Shown here one piece after another: positions 49,931 through 58,435 of a stretch of 64,000 nt of DNA. The notes beneath the pieces were generated by a model that was given only the letters and a program-made list of their open reading frames with translations, was not told where the DNA came from and did not search any database. Where the stretch lies: the NCBI RefSeq assembly GCF_900770955.1, contig NZ_CAAGLX010000011.1, positions 1 through 64,000 of the forward strand. Direction: 5' to 3'. The position numbers were made by a program, and so were the translations under genes. Within the stretch, counting starts at the first letter, position 1. Each line of letters starts with the position of its first letter. The DNA is from an uncultured Phascolarctobacterium sp. GTDB taxonomy: Bacteria; Bacillota; Negativicutes; Acidaminococcales; Acidaminococcaceae.

Positions 49931-50218
49931 ATGAAAGAGTTTTTAAGTGTTATCTGCTGTGCTTGCTTACTTTATGCCGGATATAATGCTGTGTTTGCTG
50001 ATGAACCTGTTTACAAGGAATATAAGGTGACTGTTGCTGAGGGAGAAACTTTGTGGGAAATTGCCGGTCGTCATACAGAAGCGCGTGAGGATGTGCGTGA
50101 AGTCATTTTTCGTATTGAGCAGGCCAATAGGCTTAATTCCAAACATATTTATCCCGGTCAGGTTTTAAAGGTACCACTGCGTGTACATGATAACGGGCTG
50201 ATGGTAGCGGAAAGATAA
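49931..50218 (+). CDS. Small secreted LysM-domain protein
   Basis: 95 residues. An N-terminal signal or anchor segment (FLSVICCACLLYAGYNAVFA) is followed by one LysM domain: YKVTVAEGETLWEIAGR through IYPGQVLKVPL. LysM binds peptidoglycan. The size and order resemble YneA-type division inhibitors but the domain alone does not prove that. The start at 49931 follows AGGTGGTGAT. A strong promoter implies high expression. Confidence 0.8.
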   Translation: MKEFLSVICCACLLYAGYNAVFADEPVYKEYKVTVAEGETLWEIAGRHTEAREDVREVIFRIEQANRLNSKHIYPGQVLKVPLRVHDNGLMVAER

Positions 50219-50252
50219 GAGATAATATAAAATATAATAAGCAAGAAATAAG

Positions 50253-50289
50253 AAGGCTGTTGTACCTGCAGGGTGGTGCAACAGCCTTT
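50253..50289 (+). terminator. Terminator of the LysM gene
   Basis: AAGGCTGTTG / CAACAGCCTT hairpin followed by T-rich sequence. Confidence 0.8.
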
Positions 50290-50479
50290 GGTTAAAAATC
50301 AGAATGTAATCGGTATATCGGTAAGGTCTATGGTCTTTTAGATTTCCTGAATACTGTTCTTTTAAAGAGCGGTGCAGATTCTGCGCGGAAATAAATTCGT
50401 TGCTTTAATTTCACAGAATACTTGCAAGGCTTTTAATGCTGCTTGTCGAATATAATAAGTATTCGAGGAGGTATGCGTT

Positions 50480-50908
50480 ATGCGAAATAAAAAATGGATT
50501 GCAGCAGCACTTGTGTGCGGTTTTGTTTTAGGTAACAGTATGCCTGCAGCGCAGGCCGGTATTTTTGATAAGATCCTCAAGGGCGGCGCGATTGGTTATG
50601 CTGTAGATGCTACCGCTCCGGCGCTGAATAATGCGATTAACTCTGTAACGGCGAAGTACGGTGTAAGCTCGACAGATGCTACGAAGGTAGTGCCGGTTAT
50701 TTCCGTCGGTGACGGCAGCCGTGCCGGCGCGGCACAGGTTTCCGGCCCGCAGTCTAAAGTTGATCAGGTGAAGGCAGCGCTGATGATTGAGCAGACGCTT
50801 TTGGGAGTACGCTGCAAGGTGCTGATTCCGGTAGATAATGTGTCCTATCAAAATGTTAACCGTGTACAGGGCGTTGGCGTGAGCGCTTCACTGGACGTAA
50901 AGATTTAA
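50480..50908 (+). CDS. Secreted protein of unknown function
   Basis: 142 residues. Signal peptide cut after PAAQA (residue 26). The mature part is glycine/alanine/valine-rich (GGAIGYAVDATAPALNNAIN; VDQVKAALMIEQTLLG) and ends with alternating strand-like residues (GVGVSASLDVKI). It is probably periplasmic or outer-membrane-associated. Family not recognised. GAGGAGGT precedes the ATG. Ends shortly before a bidirectional terminator. Confidence 0.7.
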   Translation: MRNKKWIAAALVCGFVLGNSMPAAQAGIFDKILKGGAIGYAVDATAPALNNAINSVTAKYGVSSTDATKVVPVISVGDGSRAGAAQVSGPQSKVDQVKAALMIEQTLLGVRCKVLIPVDNVSYQNVNRVQGVGVSASLDVKI

Positions 50909-50934
50909 AAGAAGAGCGAAAAAGGCATAAAAAA

Positions 50935-50966
50935 CCAGCATATCATATTGATATGCTGGCTTTTTT
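50935..50966. terminator. Convergent bidirectional terminator
   Basis: CCAGCATATCA / TGATATGCTGG hairpin with an A-run on the left and T-run on the right. It ends both the secreted-protein gene and the minus-strand ABC operon. Confidence 0.92.
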
Positions 50967-50975
50967 ATGGAGAGC

Positions 50976-52046
50976 TTATTCGTTTACTTTGTACCAGAAG
51001 GGACGCAGGAAGTGCAGATAACATACCTCGTTAACTTCAGGACCGGGATCACGGCGTCCGATCTGTACGCGGATTTCCTGATCACCGATTTTTACCAGAT
51101 AGTCGATGATTTCGCCAAGGAAGGCCTTGCGGATAACTATACCACGCACGCCGTTAGGATCGGTTTCGCTGGTAAAGCGGATCTCGGTCGGACGGCTGGC
51201 GAGGTTGAAGACAGTTTCGCCACGCATACGGTCCGGGATAACAAGTGCGGACGGCAGTGCGTGTTGTGAGCCTTTGATGAAAGCCTGGTTTCCTTGCCAG
51301 GTAACATCAGTGAAGCTGGATACACCGATGAAGCTGAAAACGAATTTGTTGGATGGGTTGTTGTAAACATTGAGCGGTGTATCAATCTGCTGCATAACAC
51401 CTAATTTCATAACCAGGATACGGTCGGAAAGTGCCATTGCCTCGGATTGGTCATGTGTTACGTAAATAATGGAGAAGCCATATTTGCGCTGCAGGTCTTT
51501 GATTTCAAAGCGCATTTCCTCACGCAGATGTGGATCCAGACTGGAGAGAGGTTCGTCAAGCAGCATTACGTCAGGATTAATAGCCAGCGCGCGTGCTAAA
51601 GCAACGCGCTGTTTGCCACCGCCTGACAGGTTGGCCGGGCTGTCTTCTGCTGATTTCAGCAGGTTGGTAGCAATGAGGGCATCACGGGTGCGTTGGTCAA
51701 TTTCACTTTTGGGCAGTTTGCGCAGACGCAGCGGAAAAGCAACGTTTTCGTAAACGCTCATGTGCGGCCATACAGCAAAGGCTTGGAAAACCATGCCGAA
51801 ATTACGGTTTTCCGGAGGTGTATAGTGATGCTTTTTAGGTGAGGAAAGCAGGCGGTCGCCTACCCACACTTCACCGTCAGACAAATCTTCGAAGCCTGCC
51901 ACCATACGCAGGGTGGTAGTTTTGCCGCAGCCTGATGGTCCCAGCATGGAGAAGCATTCACCCTTGCCGATTTCCAGATTCAGGTTATTGACAGCGGTTA
52001 CATCGCCAAATTGTTTGGTTACATTTACTAAACGGATATAGGACAT
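50976..52046 (-). CDS. ABC transporter ATP-binding protein (Fbp/Pot-like), ATPase 2
   Basis: 356 residues. Walker A GPSGCGKTTT (36-45), Q-loop in NFGMVFQAFAVWPHMSVYEN, signature LSGGGKQRVALARAL, Walker B VMLLDEPLSSLD and switch His in VTHDQSEAMAL. A C-terminal TOBE-like regulatory domain follows (from about residue 240). It is the last gene of an operon that already has another ATPase. Its start is 2 bp past the permease stop. It powers uptake of iron or another small ligand. Confidence 0.88.
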   Translation of the reverse strand: MSYIRLVNVTKQFGDVTAVNNLNLEIGKGECFSMLGPSGCGKTTTLRMVAGFEDLSDGEVWVGDRLLSSPKKHHYTPPENRNFGMVFQAFAVWPHMSVYENVAFPLRLRKLPKSEIDQRTRDALIATNLLKSAEDSPANLSGGGKQRVALARALAINPDVMLLDEPLSSLDPHLREEMRFEIKDLQRKYGFSIIYVTHDQSEAMALSDRILVMKLGVMQQIDTPLNVYNNPSNKFVFSFIGVSSFTDVTWQGNQAFIKGSQHALPSALVIPDRMRGETVFNLASRPTEIRFTSETDPNGVRGIVIRKAFLGEIIDYLVKIGDQEIRVQIGRRDPGPEVNEVCYLHFLRPFWYKVNE

Positions 52047-52048
52047 AA

Positions 52049-53746
52049 TTAACCCTCTACTTTCTTGGTAAAACGATTAATCAGCATCTGACCGACTACA
52101 ATCAGGATCAGGGCGATACCTGCGAGGGCTGTAGACATAACCGTTTCGCCGTCCTCGTTTAAGGTATAGATAGCAACACCAATGGTTCTGGTGGTAGGAG
52201 CATACAGCATAATGGATACGGTTAATTCGCGCAGTGCCGGCAGAAAAATCAGGAAGAAAGCACTGATCATACCGGGCTTAACTAAAGGAATAACAATATC
52301 CTTTAATGATTGCCACATGGTTGCGCCGCAGGAGCGGGATGCTTCCATCAGGGAATCATGCACCTGTTCCAGGGCTGCAGAGTTAGCCTTCAGAGAGAAA
52401 GCCATGTAGCGGGCGATGTAGGCTACAAGAATAATCCATACTGTGTTGTAGAGGTTAACGCCAAATTGGCCGCTCCAGGCAAGGATTACGCCGAGGGCGA
52501 TAACGGAGCCGGGTACGGAGAAGGGAAGCATGCCCAAGAATTCCAAAATACCTTTGCCGCGAACCTTCATCTTAACAATTACATAGGAAATCATAACACC
52601 GGCAAACATAGTGATAATTGCTGCTGCCAGGCCTAAGCTGATACTGTTGAAGATAGCATCTTTAGTAACTTCATATTCAAAGAGAATATATTTGTAGTTG
52701 TCCAAAGACAGATTTTCCATCGTAAATGGCAGGCCGTAGGTCTTAACGCCGCCTACAAGGAAGATAACTGCCGTAGGCAGCAGAATTGTGAAGGCTATGT
52801 AAGCCAGGCAGAAAAACAGCAGCGGGTAACGCAGGCCACGCAGTTTGAGCTCCATAGGACGGAAGCTTTTGCCGCCGATAATCTGGTAATGGCCGTTGCT
52901 GAGAATTTTTTGCTGTGCCCAGATAATGCAGGCTGCGGAAACAACCAGTACGGTTGCTAATACTGTACCGGTACGGATAGATTCAAAGCTGCCGCCGCTC
53001 TGGTGAATCTTTTCATAAATAAGTGTCGGGATGTTGTAAATACCCTGTTCAATACCCAAAACAGCTACAGTACCGAAGTGAGCCATGGAGTAAAGCATGA
53101 TCAGCAGCGCGCCGCTCATGATAGATGGCATAACCAGCGGAATGGTGATTTTGCGGGTAATTGTAAACAAGCCGGCACCGGAAATACGGGCAGATTCTTC
53201 CAAGGTCGGGTCCATACGTTCCAGTGCACCGCAAACCTGGATAAATACGAACGGGAAAAGATACATGACCTCTACGGCACTGATGCCATGGTAGGTGTAG
53301 ATATCGAAAACCGGACCGGAAAAACCGAAGTTTTCTATAAAGAATTTGTTGATATAACCGGAGTTAGGAGATAAAAGCATTTTCCATGCTAATGCACCGA
53401 TGAATGATGGCAACATAAAGGGGACAAGGAAAAGGCTTTTCATAAAATTCTTATAGGGCAGGTCAGTACGTGTTACCAGCCAGGCAAAGAAGGTACCGAC
53501 AATAGTACTGCCGATAGTGGTCATGCTGGCGATAATCAGTGAATTGATGAGGGCCTGGAAGGTTTCAGGCTCGGTGAGTACTTCATAAAAGTCGTGGCTG
53601 TTAAAGGAGCCGTCAACAAAGAATGCGTTAAACAGGATCAGGAGTACCGGCCAGGCAACGAAGATGACCAGTACGGCGATAGAGATAAAAAGAATCAGCT
53701 GAGCTACGCCAAAGCCGGAATCTTTTTTGATAGTGCCTGTGCTCAT
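52049..53746 (-). CDS. ABC transporter permease, fused two-domain (FbpB/ThiP type)
   Basis: 565 residues with about 12 membrane helices in two binding-protein-dependent transport domains. EAA loops appear in the first half as LEESARISGAGLFTITRKI and in the second as LMEASRSCGATMWQSLKDI. Such fused permeases serve Fe3+, thiamine or phosphonate importers. It overlaps the upstream ATPase stop by one base (TAATG) and is followed by the second ATPase. GAGG-type ribosome-binding site. Confidence 0.9.
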   Translation of the reverse strand: MSTGTIKKDSGFGVAQLILFISIAVLVIFVAWPVLLILFNAFFVDGSFNSHDFYEVLTEPETFQALINSLIIASMTTIGSTIVGTFFAWLVTRTDLPYKNFMKSLFLVPFMLPSFIGALAWKMLLSPNSGYINKFFIENFGFSGPVFDIYTYHGISAVEVMYLFPFVFIQVCGALERMDPTLEESARISGAGLFTITRKITIPLVMPSIMSGALLIMLYSMAHFGTVAVLGIEQGIYNIPTLIYEKIHQSGGSFESIRTGTVLATVLVVSAACIIWAQQKILSNGHYQIIGGKSFRPMELKLRGLRYPLLFFCLAYIAFTILLPTAVIFLVGGVKTYGLPFTMENLSLDNYKYILFEYEVTKDAIFNSISLGLAAAIITMFAGVMISYVIVKMKVRGKGILEFLGMLPFSVPGSVIALGVILAWSGQFGVNLYNTVWIILVAYIARYMAFSLKANSAALEQVHDSLMEASRSCGATMWQSLKDIVIPLVKPGMISAFFLIFLPALRELTVSIMLYAPTTRTIGVAIYTLNEDGETVMSTALAGIALILIVVGQMLINRFTKKVEG

Positions 53747-54837
53747 TATTCCTCTACCTCCTTCAATTGCTCTGCATCAAACCAGAGCATGCTACGGAAG
53801 GTGATGTAGCATTCTTCGCCTTCCTTAAACATGAGATTGTTATTGATAGCTTCATGCGTCAAAAGCTCTGTACGCAGGCTTTCGCCGTCAATATCGATGG
53901 CATAGTCCATGGTTGCGCCCAGAAAGTTGGCACGATGGATAATGCCTTTCAGTCCGGGGCCTTCACGGTGAATTTCTACATCTGAAGGACGGAAGGCTGC
54001 TACCCAGGCAGCTGCTTTGCCCTTAGGTGCTTCCCAAGGAACCTCCTGAGTGCCGTTGCCTACGACAAATCTGCCGTTAGCTTCCTTGACTGCCAGAAAA
54101 TTAGCAATGCCCATAAATTTAAAAATGAATAAATCAGCAGGCTTTTCGAAAATTTCGTAGGGAGTACCGATTTGGCGGATATGGCCCTGGGAATCCATAA
54201 TAGCAATGCGGTCAGAAATAGCCAGTGCTACTTCCTGATCATGGGTTACATACATAACGGTGATGCCGAATTTGCGCTGCAGTGCTTTGATTTCAAAGCG
54301 CATTTCTTCACGCAGGTTAGCATCCAGGTTACTCAGTGGTTCGTCAAGCAGCATTACAGACGGGTCAGATACTAAGGCTCTCGCCAAAGCTACGCGCTGT
54401 TGCTGTCCGCCGCTGAGCTCGGAAGGAAGGCGTTTTTCCAAACCCTTCATGCCGACTATTTCAACCATATCCATAACAAGTTTATCGATTTCGTCTTTGG
54501 GGCGTTTTTCCATTTTCAGCGGATAAGCAATATTTTCATAAACCGTCATGTGCGGCCATACTGCGTAATCCTGGAACACGATACCAAGACCGCGTCTTTC
54601 CGGGGGAATATATTCACCGCTGCTGCTGTCGGCAACAGTAGTATTATCAATACTGATTTTACCGGCATCCGGAACCTCGTGGCCTGCAATCAGGCGGATG
54701 AGGACAGTTTTACCGCAACCGGAAGGACCAAGCAGGGTAAAGCATTCACCTTTTTTGATATTCAGGTCCAGGTTTTGCAGTACCTGGTGCTTAGCGTACC
54801 CTTTGGTGACATTTTCAACTTTAATAATGTCTTCCAT
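53746..54837 (-). CDS. ABC transporter ATP-binding protein (Fbp/Pot-like), ATPase 1
   Basis: 363 residues. Walker A GPSGCGKTVL, signature LSGGQQQRVALARAL, Walker B VMLLDEPLSNLD, switch His in VTHDQEVALAI, then a C-terminal TOBE-type domain (GIANFLAVKEANGRF onward). The start at 54837 is set by AAGGAG about 11 bases upstream. It follows the substrate-binding protein gene. Only moderately similar to the second ATPase, so they may form a heterodimer or serve different states. Confidence 0.88.
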   Translation of the reverse strand: MEDIIKVENVTKGYAKHQVLQNLDLNIKKGECFTLLGPSGCGKTVLIRLIAGHEVPDAGKISIDNTTVADSSSGEYIPPERRGLGIVFQDYAVWPHMTVYENIAYPLKMEKRPKDEIDKLVMDMVEIVGMKGLEKRLPSELSGGQQQRVALARALVSDPSVMLLDEPLSNLDANLREEMRFEIKALQRKFGITVMYVTHDQEVALAISDRIAIMDSQGHIRQIGTPYEIFEKPADLFIFKFMGIANFLAVKEANGRFVVGNGTQEVPWEAPKGKAAAWVAAFRPSDVEIHREGPGLKGIIHRANFLGATMDYAIDIDGESLRTELLTHEAINNNLMFKEGEECYITFRSMLWFDAEQLKEVEE

Positions 54838-54934
54838 TCTAAATAAAACTCCTTTTTGTTGAAAAAAGGCGGTACAGGTCAAACCTGTGCCGCCATTGCT
54901 TTGACTTACTAATTTGACTGAGCCGGTCTGAAGC

Positions 54935-55966
54935 TTATTTCTTAACCTGCATAATATCAGAGAACTTCTTAATGGTATCTTCTTTGGTCTTTACAGCTTC
55001 TTTGTAATCAATCTTAATGGATTTTTCCAGAGCAGCCTTCGGAGCCGGCAGATTAAATTTAGCAGGGATTTCTACGTCCTCGCGTACAGGGATGGTGCCT
55101 TGCTTTGCAACCAGGGTTTGTGCTTCTTTGCTCAACAGATAATCAACAAACTTTTTAGCAGCATCCAGTTTAGTGGTGCCTTTGAAAATAGCTACCGGGC
55201 TGGGAACTACCAGGAGTTCAGGAGGATAGCACATTTGCAGATGAGCACCTTTGGCAATCTTAGCGTTGGTGATATAGTCAACTGCTAAGGAAGAAACAAG
55301 CTCGCCAGAAGCGGTATCGTCGATAACTTGACCGGAGCCTTTACCGATGCGGCCGCCGTTAGCTTTGATATCTTCGAAGAATTTCCAACCGAATTGTTTT
55401 TCCAGCAGTGCTACACTCATGTAAGAGGTGCCGGAAAGAGCCGGGTTAGCAATACCGAAGCCGTTTTTGTATTCCGGTTTCAGCAGGTCAGACCATTGGG
55501 TTGGAGGAGTTTTGACTTTATCGGTGTTGATGATGATGCCCAAAGTACCAAGACGTGCTGCATGGAAGGAGCCATCATAATCGTTGAACGGGTTAACGGT
55601 TTCTTTTAATACCGGGCTTTGGTATTTTTCCAAAATGCCCTCATCTTTCATTTTATAGAAATCAGGAACTTCACTGGTCCAGATAACGTCTGCCAAAATT
55701 TTGCCGCTTTGACGTTCAGCAGCGATTTTAGCCATCAGCTTGCCTGCGCCGGCAGACTGATAGTCGACATCAATGTCAGGATTTTGTTTTTTGAAGCCTT
55801 CAACAATGCCTTTAATCAGAGATTCCTTCATAGAGGTGTAGATGATAAGTTTTTTGTCATTAGCAGGAGCAGCCTTTTTCTCTCCGCCACCACCGCCGCA
55901 ACCAGCTGCAAGCATAGTTACGAGCATTACGAGCAACAGTGCCCATAAACTAGTTTTCTTTGCCAT
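54935..55966 (-). CDS. ABC transporter substrate-binding lipoprotein (Fe3+/AfuA-FbpA-like)
   Basis: 343 residues. Lipoprotein signal ends at lipobox LAAGC with Cys23. The mature domain begins KKLIIYTSMKESLIKGIVEG and includes DVIWTSEVPDFYKM and LGTLGIIINTDKV, the pattern of type 2 periplasmic iron/phosphonate-binding proteins (SBP_bac_6/13). It is the first gene of a four-gene importer operon. The start at 55966 follows AGGAGG; the longer frame upstream is leader sequence. The ligand is probably ferric iron, with 2-aminoethylphosphonate an alternative. Confidence 0.85.
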   Translation of the reverse strand: MAKKTSLWALLLVMLVTMLAAGCGGGGGEKKAAPANDKKLIIYTSMKESLIKGIVEGFKKQNPDIDVDYQSAGAGKLMAKIAAERQSGKILADVIWTSEVPDFYKMKDEGILEKYQSPVLKETVNPFNDYDGSFHAARLGTLGIIINTDKVKTPPTQWSDLLKPEYKNGFGIANPALSGTSYMSVALLEKQFGWKFFEDIKANGGRIGKGSGQVIDDTASGELVSSLAVDYITNAKIAKGAHLQMCYPPELLVVPSPVAIFKGTTKLDAAKKFVDYLLSKEAQTLVAKQGTIPVREDVEIPAKFNLPAPKAALEKSIKIDYKEAVKTKEDTIKKFSDIMQVKK

Positions 55967-55991
55967 TGATAAAACCTCCTTGAATATACCG

Positions 55992-56003
55992 CAGCAATTG
56001 CTG
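55992..56003. promoter_or_regulatory. Palindrome in the leader of the Fbp-type operon
   Basis: CAGCAATTGCTG, 12-bp perfect, extended imperfectly to CCGCAGCAATTGCTGACGG, about 26 bp upstream of the binding-protein start. Possible regulator or RNA-structure site. Confidence 0.3.
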
Positions 56004-56212
56004 ACGGCTGTTATTACTGTCTTGTTTTTGCTTACTTGTTGCCTACAAAAACGCGACAATACTTTACTTAAATTTAACATAAATTTTACTAAACTGCAAG
56101 ATAATTCCCGAAAGTCGCACATTTTTTTGAGATTAGCAAGCATTGATGTTGTGTAGTCTGTTCTAACGAAGTGCATTGTTATCTTCAGAATATCTCTAAG
56201 CATTAGTGCAGC

Positions 56213-56241
56213 AAAAAAAAACCGGCAGTAAAACTGCCGGT
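56213..56241 (-). terminator. Terminator of the cold-shock gene
   Basis: ACCGGCAGT / ACTGCCGGT hairpin. Read on the minus strand it ends in eight T. Confidence 0.9.
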
Positions 56242-56252
56242 GCAGGAGCGTT

Positions 56253-56459
56253 TTAAATAATAGGCATTACATTGAGCGCCATCGGACCGTGCTTACCTCT
56301 TGAAAGATGGTAGGAAACAAGCTGTCCCTCCTGCAGACAGCGGTAGCCGTCGGAACGGATGGCTGAAAAATGCACGAAAACCTCTTGGCCGTTGCCTGAT
56401 TCTATAAATCCGTAGCCTTTACTGTTATTAAACCATTTTACTGTACCAACACTGAGCAT
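56253..56459 (-). CDS. Cold-shock domain protein
   Basis: 68 residues, one cold-shock domain. GTVKWFNNSKGYGFIE contains RNP1 (KGYGFIE) and VFVHFSAI contains RNP2. It is an RNA/ssDNA chaperone of the CspA/CspB family. The C-terminal half (SYHLSRGKHGPMALNV) is more divergent than usual, keeping the A-NV ending. AAGGTG precedes the ATG. Monocistronic with its own terminator. Confidence 0.93.
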   Translation of the reverse strand: MLSVGTVKWFNNSKGYGFIESGNGQEVFVHFSAIRSDGYRCLQEGQLVSYHLSRGKHGPMALNVMPII

Positions 56460-56584
56460 AAACTAGCACCTTCTTTGATAAATTTTATACTAACAGCTGT
56501 TGTAATGGATTATAACACATAATCTAACAGAATACAAGAAAAATTCAGAAAATTTAAACGGATAAATTAGAGCAAGAAAAAATC

Positions 56585-57232
56585 TTACTCTAAGATGCTC
56601 CATTTGTCGAAAATATGCACTCTGCTGCTGTAAAGCTGTATCCAGCGGCCAACAAGAATGGCTGCGGCAATCGTACCTACGCCTACGCCGCGCATTGCAC
56701 CGAAGTGCATGAAGGAAATTGCCAGGCTGATAGCGACTAGTGTACAGTCGAAGCAGTTTTTGATGATGCTGAATTTAATCTTGCTGATAAAGGAAATAAC
56801 CAGCACGATGCCCTCCCCGGCTGCAACGAAAATTTTGGCACGGATACAGAGAAAAACGCCGAAGGCGAGGATGATGGTGCTCAGAATGCAGTCAAACCAT
56901 TGCCAGAACAAGGTGTCCGGTGCTACCCAACTCAACAGGCTCATCGAAAAATCTATGCAGTAGCCGAAGGCAAGCAGTGTTATCAGCTGGCCTAACAGCT
57001 CACGCCAGTAGATTTGCCGCAGCAGGATTGGCTGGGCGATGATAAAAAGTAAATTCAGGACGATGGTTATTTCACCTATGCTCCAAGGCATAAACATACT
57101 CATAACCCATGGTACGCTGGAAATAGGCGATGTACCTAAATCAGCCTTGCAGGAAAGAGCAATGCCGGGTGTCATGGTAAAGATACCGACGAGAAACATG
57201 CAGCAGCGCTGCAGAAAAAATTGCTTGTGCAA
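56585..57232 (-). CDS. YczE/YitT-like integral membrane protein
   Basis: 215 residues with five or six membrane helices. GIALSCKADLGTSPISSVPW and AGEGIVLVISF match the YczE (DUF6198) membrane family of unknown function. It starts with TTG at 57232, because GAGGGG lies 7 bases upstream of this codon; the next Met (residue 12) is inside helix 1. Divergent from the DUF2232 gene. Confidence 0.78.
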   Translation of the reverse strand: MHKQFFLQRCCMFLVGIFTMTPGIALSCKADLGTSPISSVPWVMSMFMPWSIGEITIVLNLLFIIAQPILLRQIYWRELLGQLITLLAFGYCIDFSMSLLSWVAPDTLFWQWFDCILSTIILAFGVFLCIRAKIFVAAGEGIVLVISFISKIKFSIIKNCFDCTLVAISLAISFMHFGAMRGVGVGTIAAAILVGRWIQLYSSRVHIFDKWSILE

Positions 57233-57428
57233 GCTAAAACCCCTCTTTGAAAAATAAAATACGCTTATGTACGGCAGTCAATGCTATACAAGAGCGTGTT
57301 TTATATTATACCATTTTTATATGAATTATACAATACCGTCTGCTGCCGGGTGCAAAGCCTTTGCTTTTCAGCGGTTGATGTAGTACAATAATATATTGAA
57401 GAAATATATCCATGAAGGAGGATAACCT

Positions 57429-58400
57429 GTGATTCGTAAAACATCTGCCATGGTTGAGGCCGGCATTTTAGCTGCCGTTGCTATCGTTATGGCTTTGATA
57501 AGTATGTATGTGCCCGTATTGGGCGCTTTTGTTAATTTTGTCTGGCCCTTGCCGATAGTTATCTGCGGCTGCCGTCATGGCCTGAAGTGGAGTATTATGA
57601 CGCTGTTGGTTGCTACAGTGATTATCGCGATGATTATCAGCCCGATTAATGCCTTTTTCCTGGCGGCCATTTTCGGGCTTTTGGGCCTGATTTTGGGCGA
57701 GTGTATGCGACGTCATCTGCCGCCGATGAAAATGATGCTTTACGGCAGTGTTGGCGCGGTAATTGCGCTGGTGCTGAACATTGTGCTGAGCTTCTGGGTG
57801 TTGGGCATTGACCCGATTGAGATGATGTTCAGCTCCTTCCACCAAAGTCTGGAGCAGCTGACAGTTTATTATCGCGAGCATGGCATGAGTGAGGCCGATA
57901 TTAAAAAGACTGTCGACGGTTATGCCGAAATGCTGCGCATGATGCGTATTATCATGCCTGGTGCTTTCCTGATGTGTGCGCCGCTGATGGCCTTTGTGAA
58001 CTACATGGCTGCCAAAAAGATTCTTACGAAGCTGGGTGAAAGCTTTGAAGCCTTTCCGCCGTTTACTATGCTGCAGGTTCCCGGCTGGATTTTGTGGCCT
58101 TATGCCGCGTCCCTGTTTGCGGTAACCTATTATTATCAGCATGATCAGGCAAGCTGGATGTACACGCTGTCTGTTAATGTGCAGACTGTCTGCAGCTTTG
58201 TGCTGGTTTTGCAGGGCATCGTGCTGCTGTACTGGTTTGTAGAAACAAAGCATAAGCCGCGCTGGTGGGCTAATATCGGTATAGCGTTGCTGTTTATAGT
58301 GCCTATCTTTACCCAGATTATGGTTTATGTAGGTGCCTTTGATATTGTCATGGACTTCAGGAAAATCCGTCCTGCAAGCAGATTCAGAAAACAAAGGTAA
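57429..58400 (+). CDS. DUF2232 (YybS-like) membrane protein
   Basis: 323 residues with eight or so membrane helices. MVEAGILAAVAIVMALISMY, PLPIVICGCRHGLKW and ILGECMRRHLPP are typical of YybS/DUF2232. Function is unknown, but it keeps the order yybS-gdpP-rplI seen in Bacillus. GTG start at 57429 following AAGGAGG. Confidence 0.85.
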   Translation: MIRKTSAMVEAGILAAVAIVMALISMYVPVLGAFVNFVWPLPIVICGCRHGLKWSIMTLLVATVIIAMIISPINAFFLAAIFGLLGLILGECMRRHLPPMKMMLYGSVGAVIALVLNIVLSFWVLGIDPIEMMFSSFHQSLEQLTVYYREHGMSEADIKKTVDGYAEMLRMMRIIMPGAFLMCAPLMAFVNYMAAKKILTKLGESFEAFPPFTMLQVPGWILWPYAASLFAVTYYYQHDQASWMYTLSVNVQTVCSFVLVLQGIVLLYWFVETKHKPRWWANIGIALLFIVPIFTQIMVYVGAFDIVMDFRKIRPASRFRKQR

Positions 58401-58435
58401 AGTTCGGCAGCTGTGCCGGATTTGAGGTGAAAATA

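Noticed and set aside
55967..56203. Longer N terminus for the iron-type binding protein
   Set aside because: It would bury the lipoprotein signal about 80 residues in. The ATG at 55966 follows AGGAGG directly.
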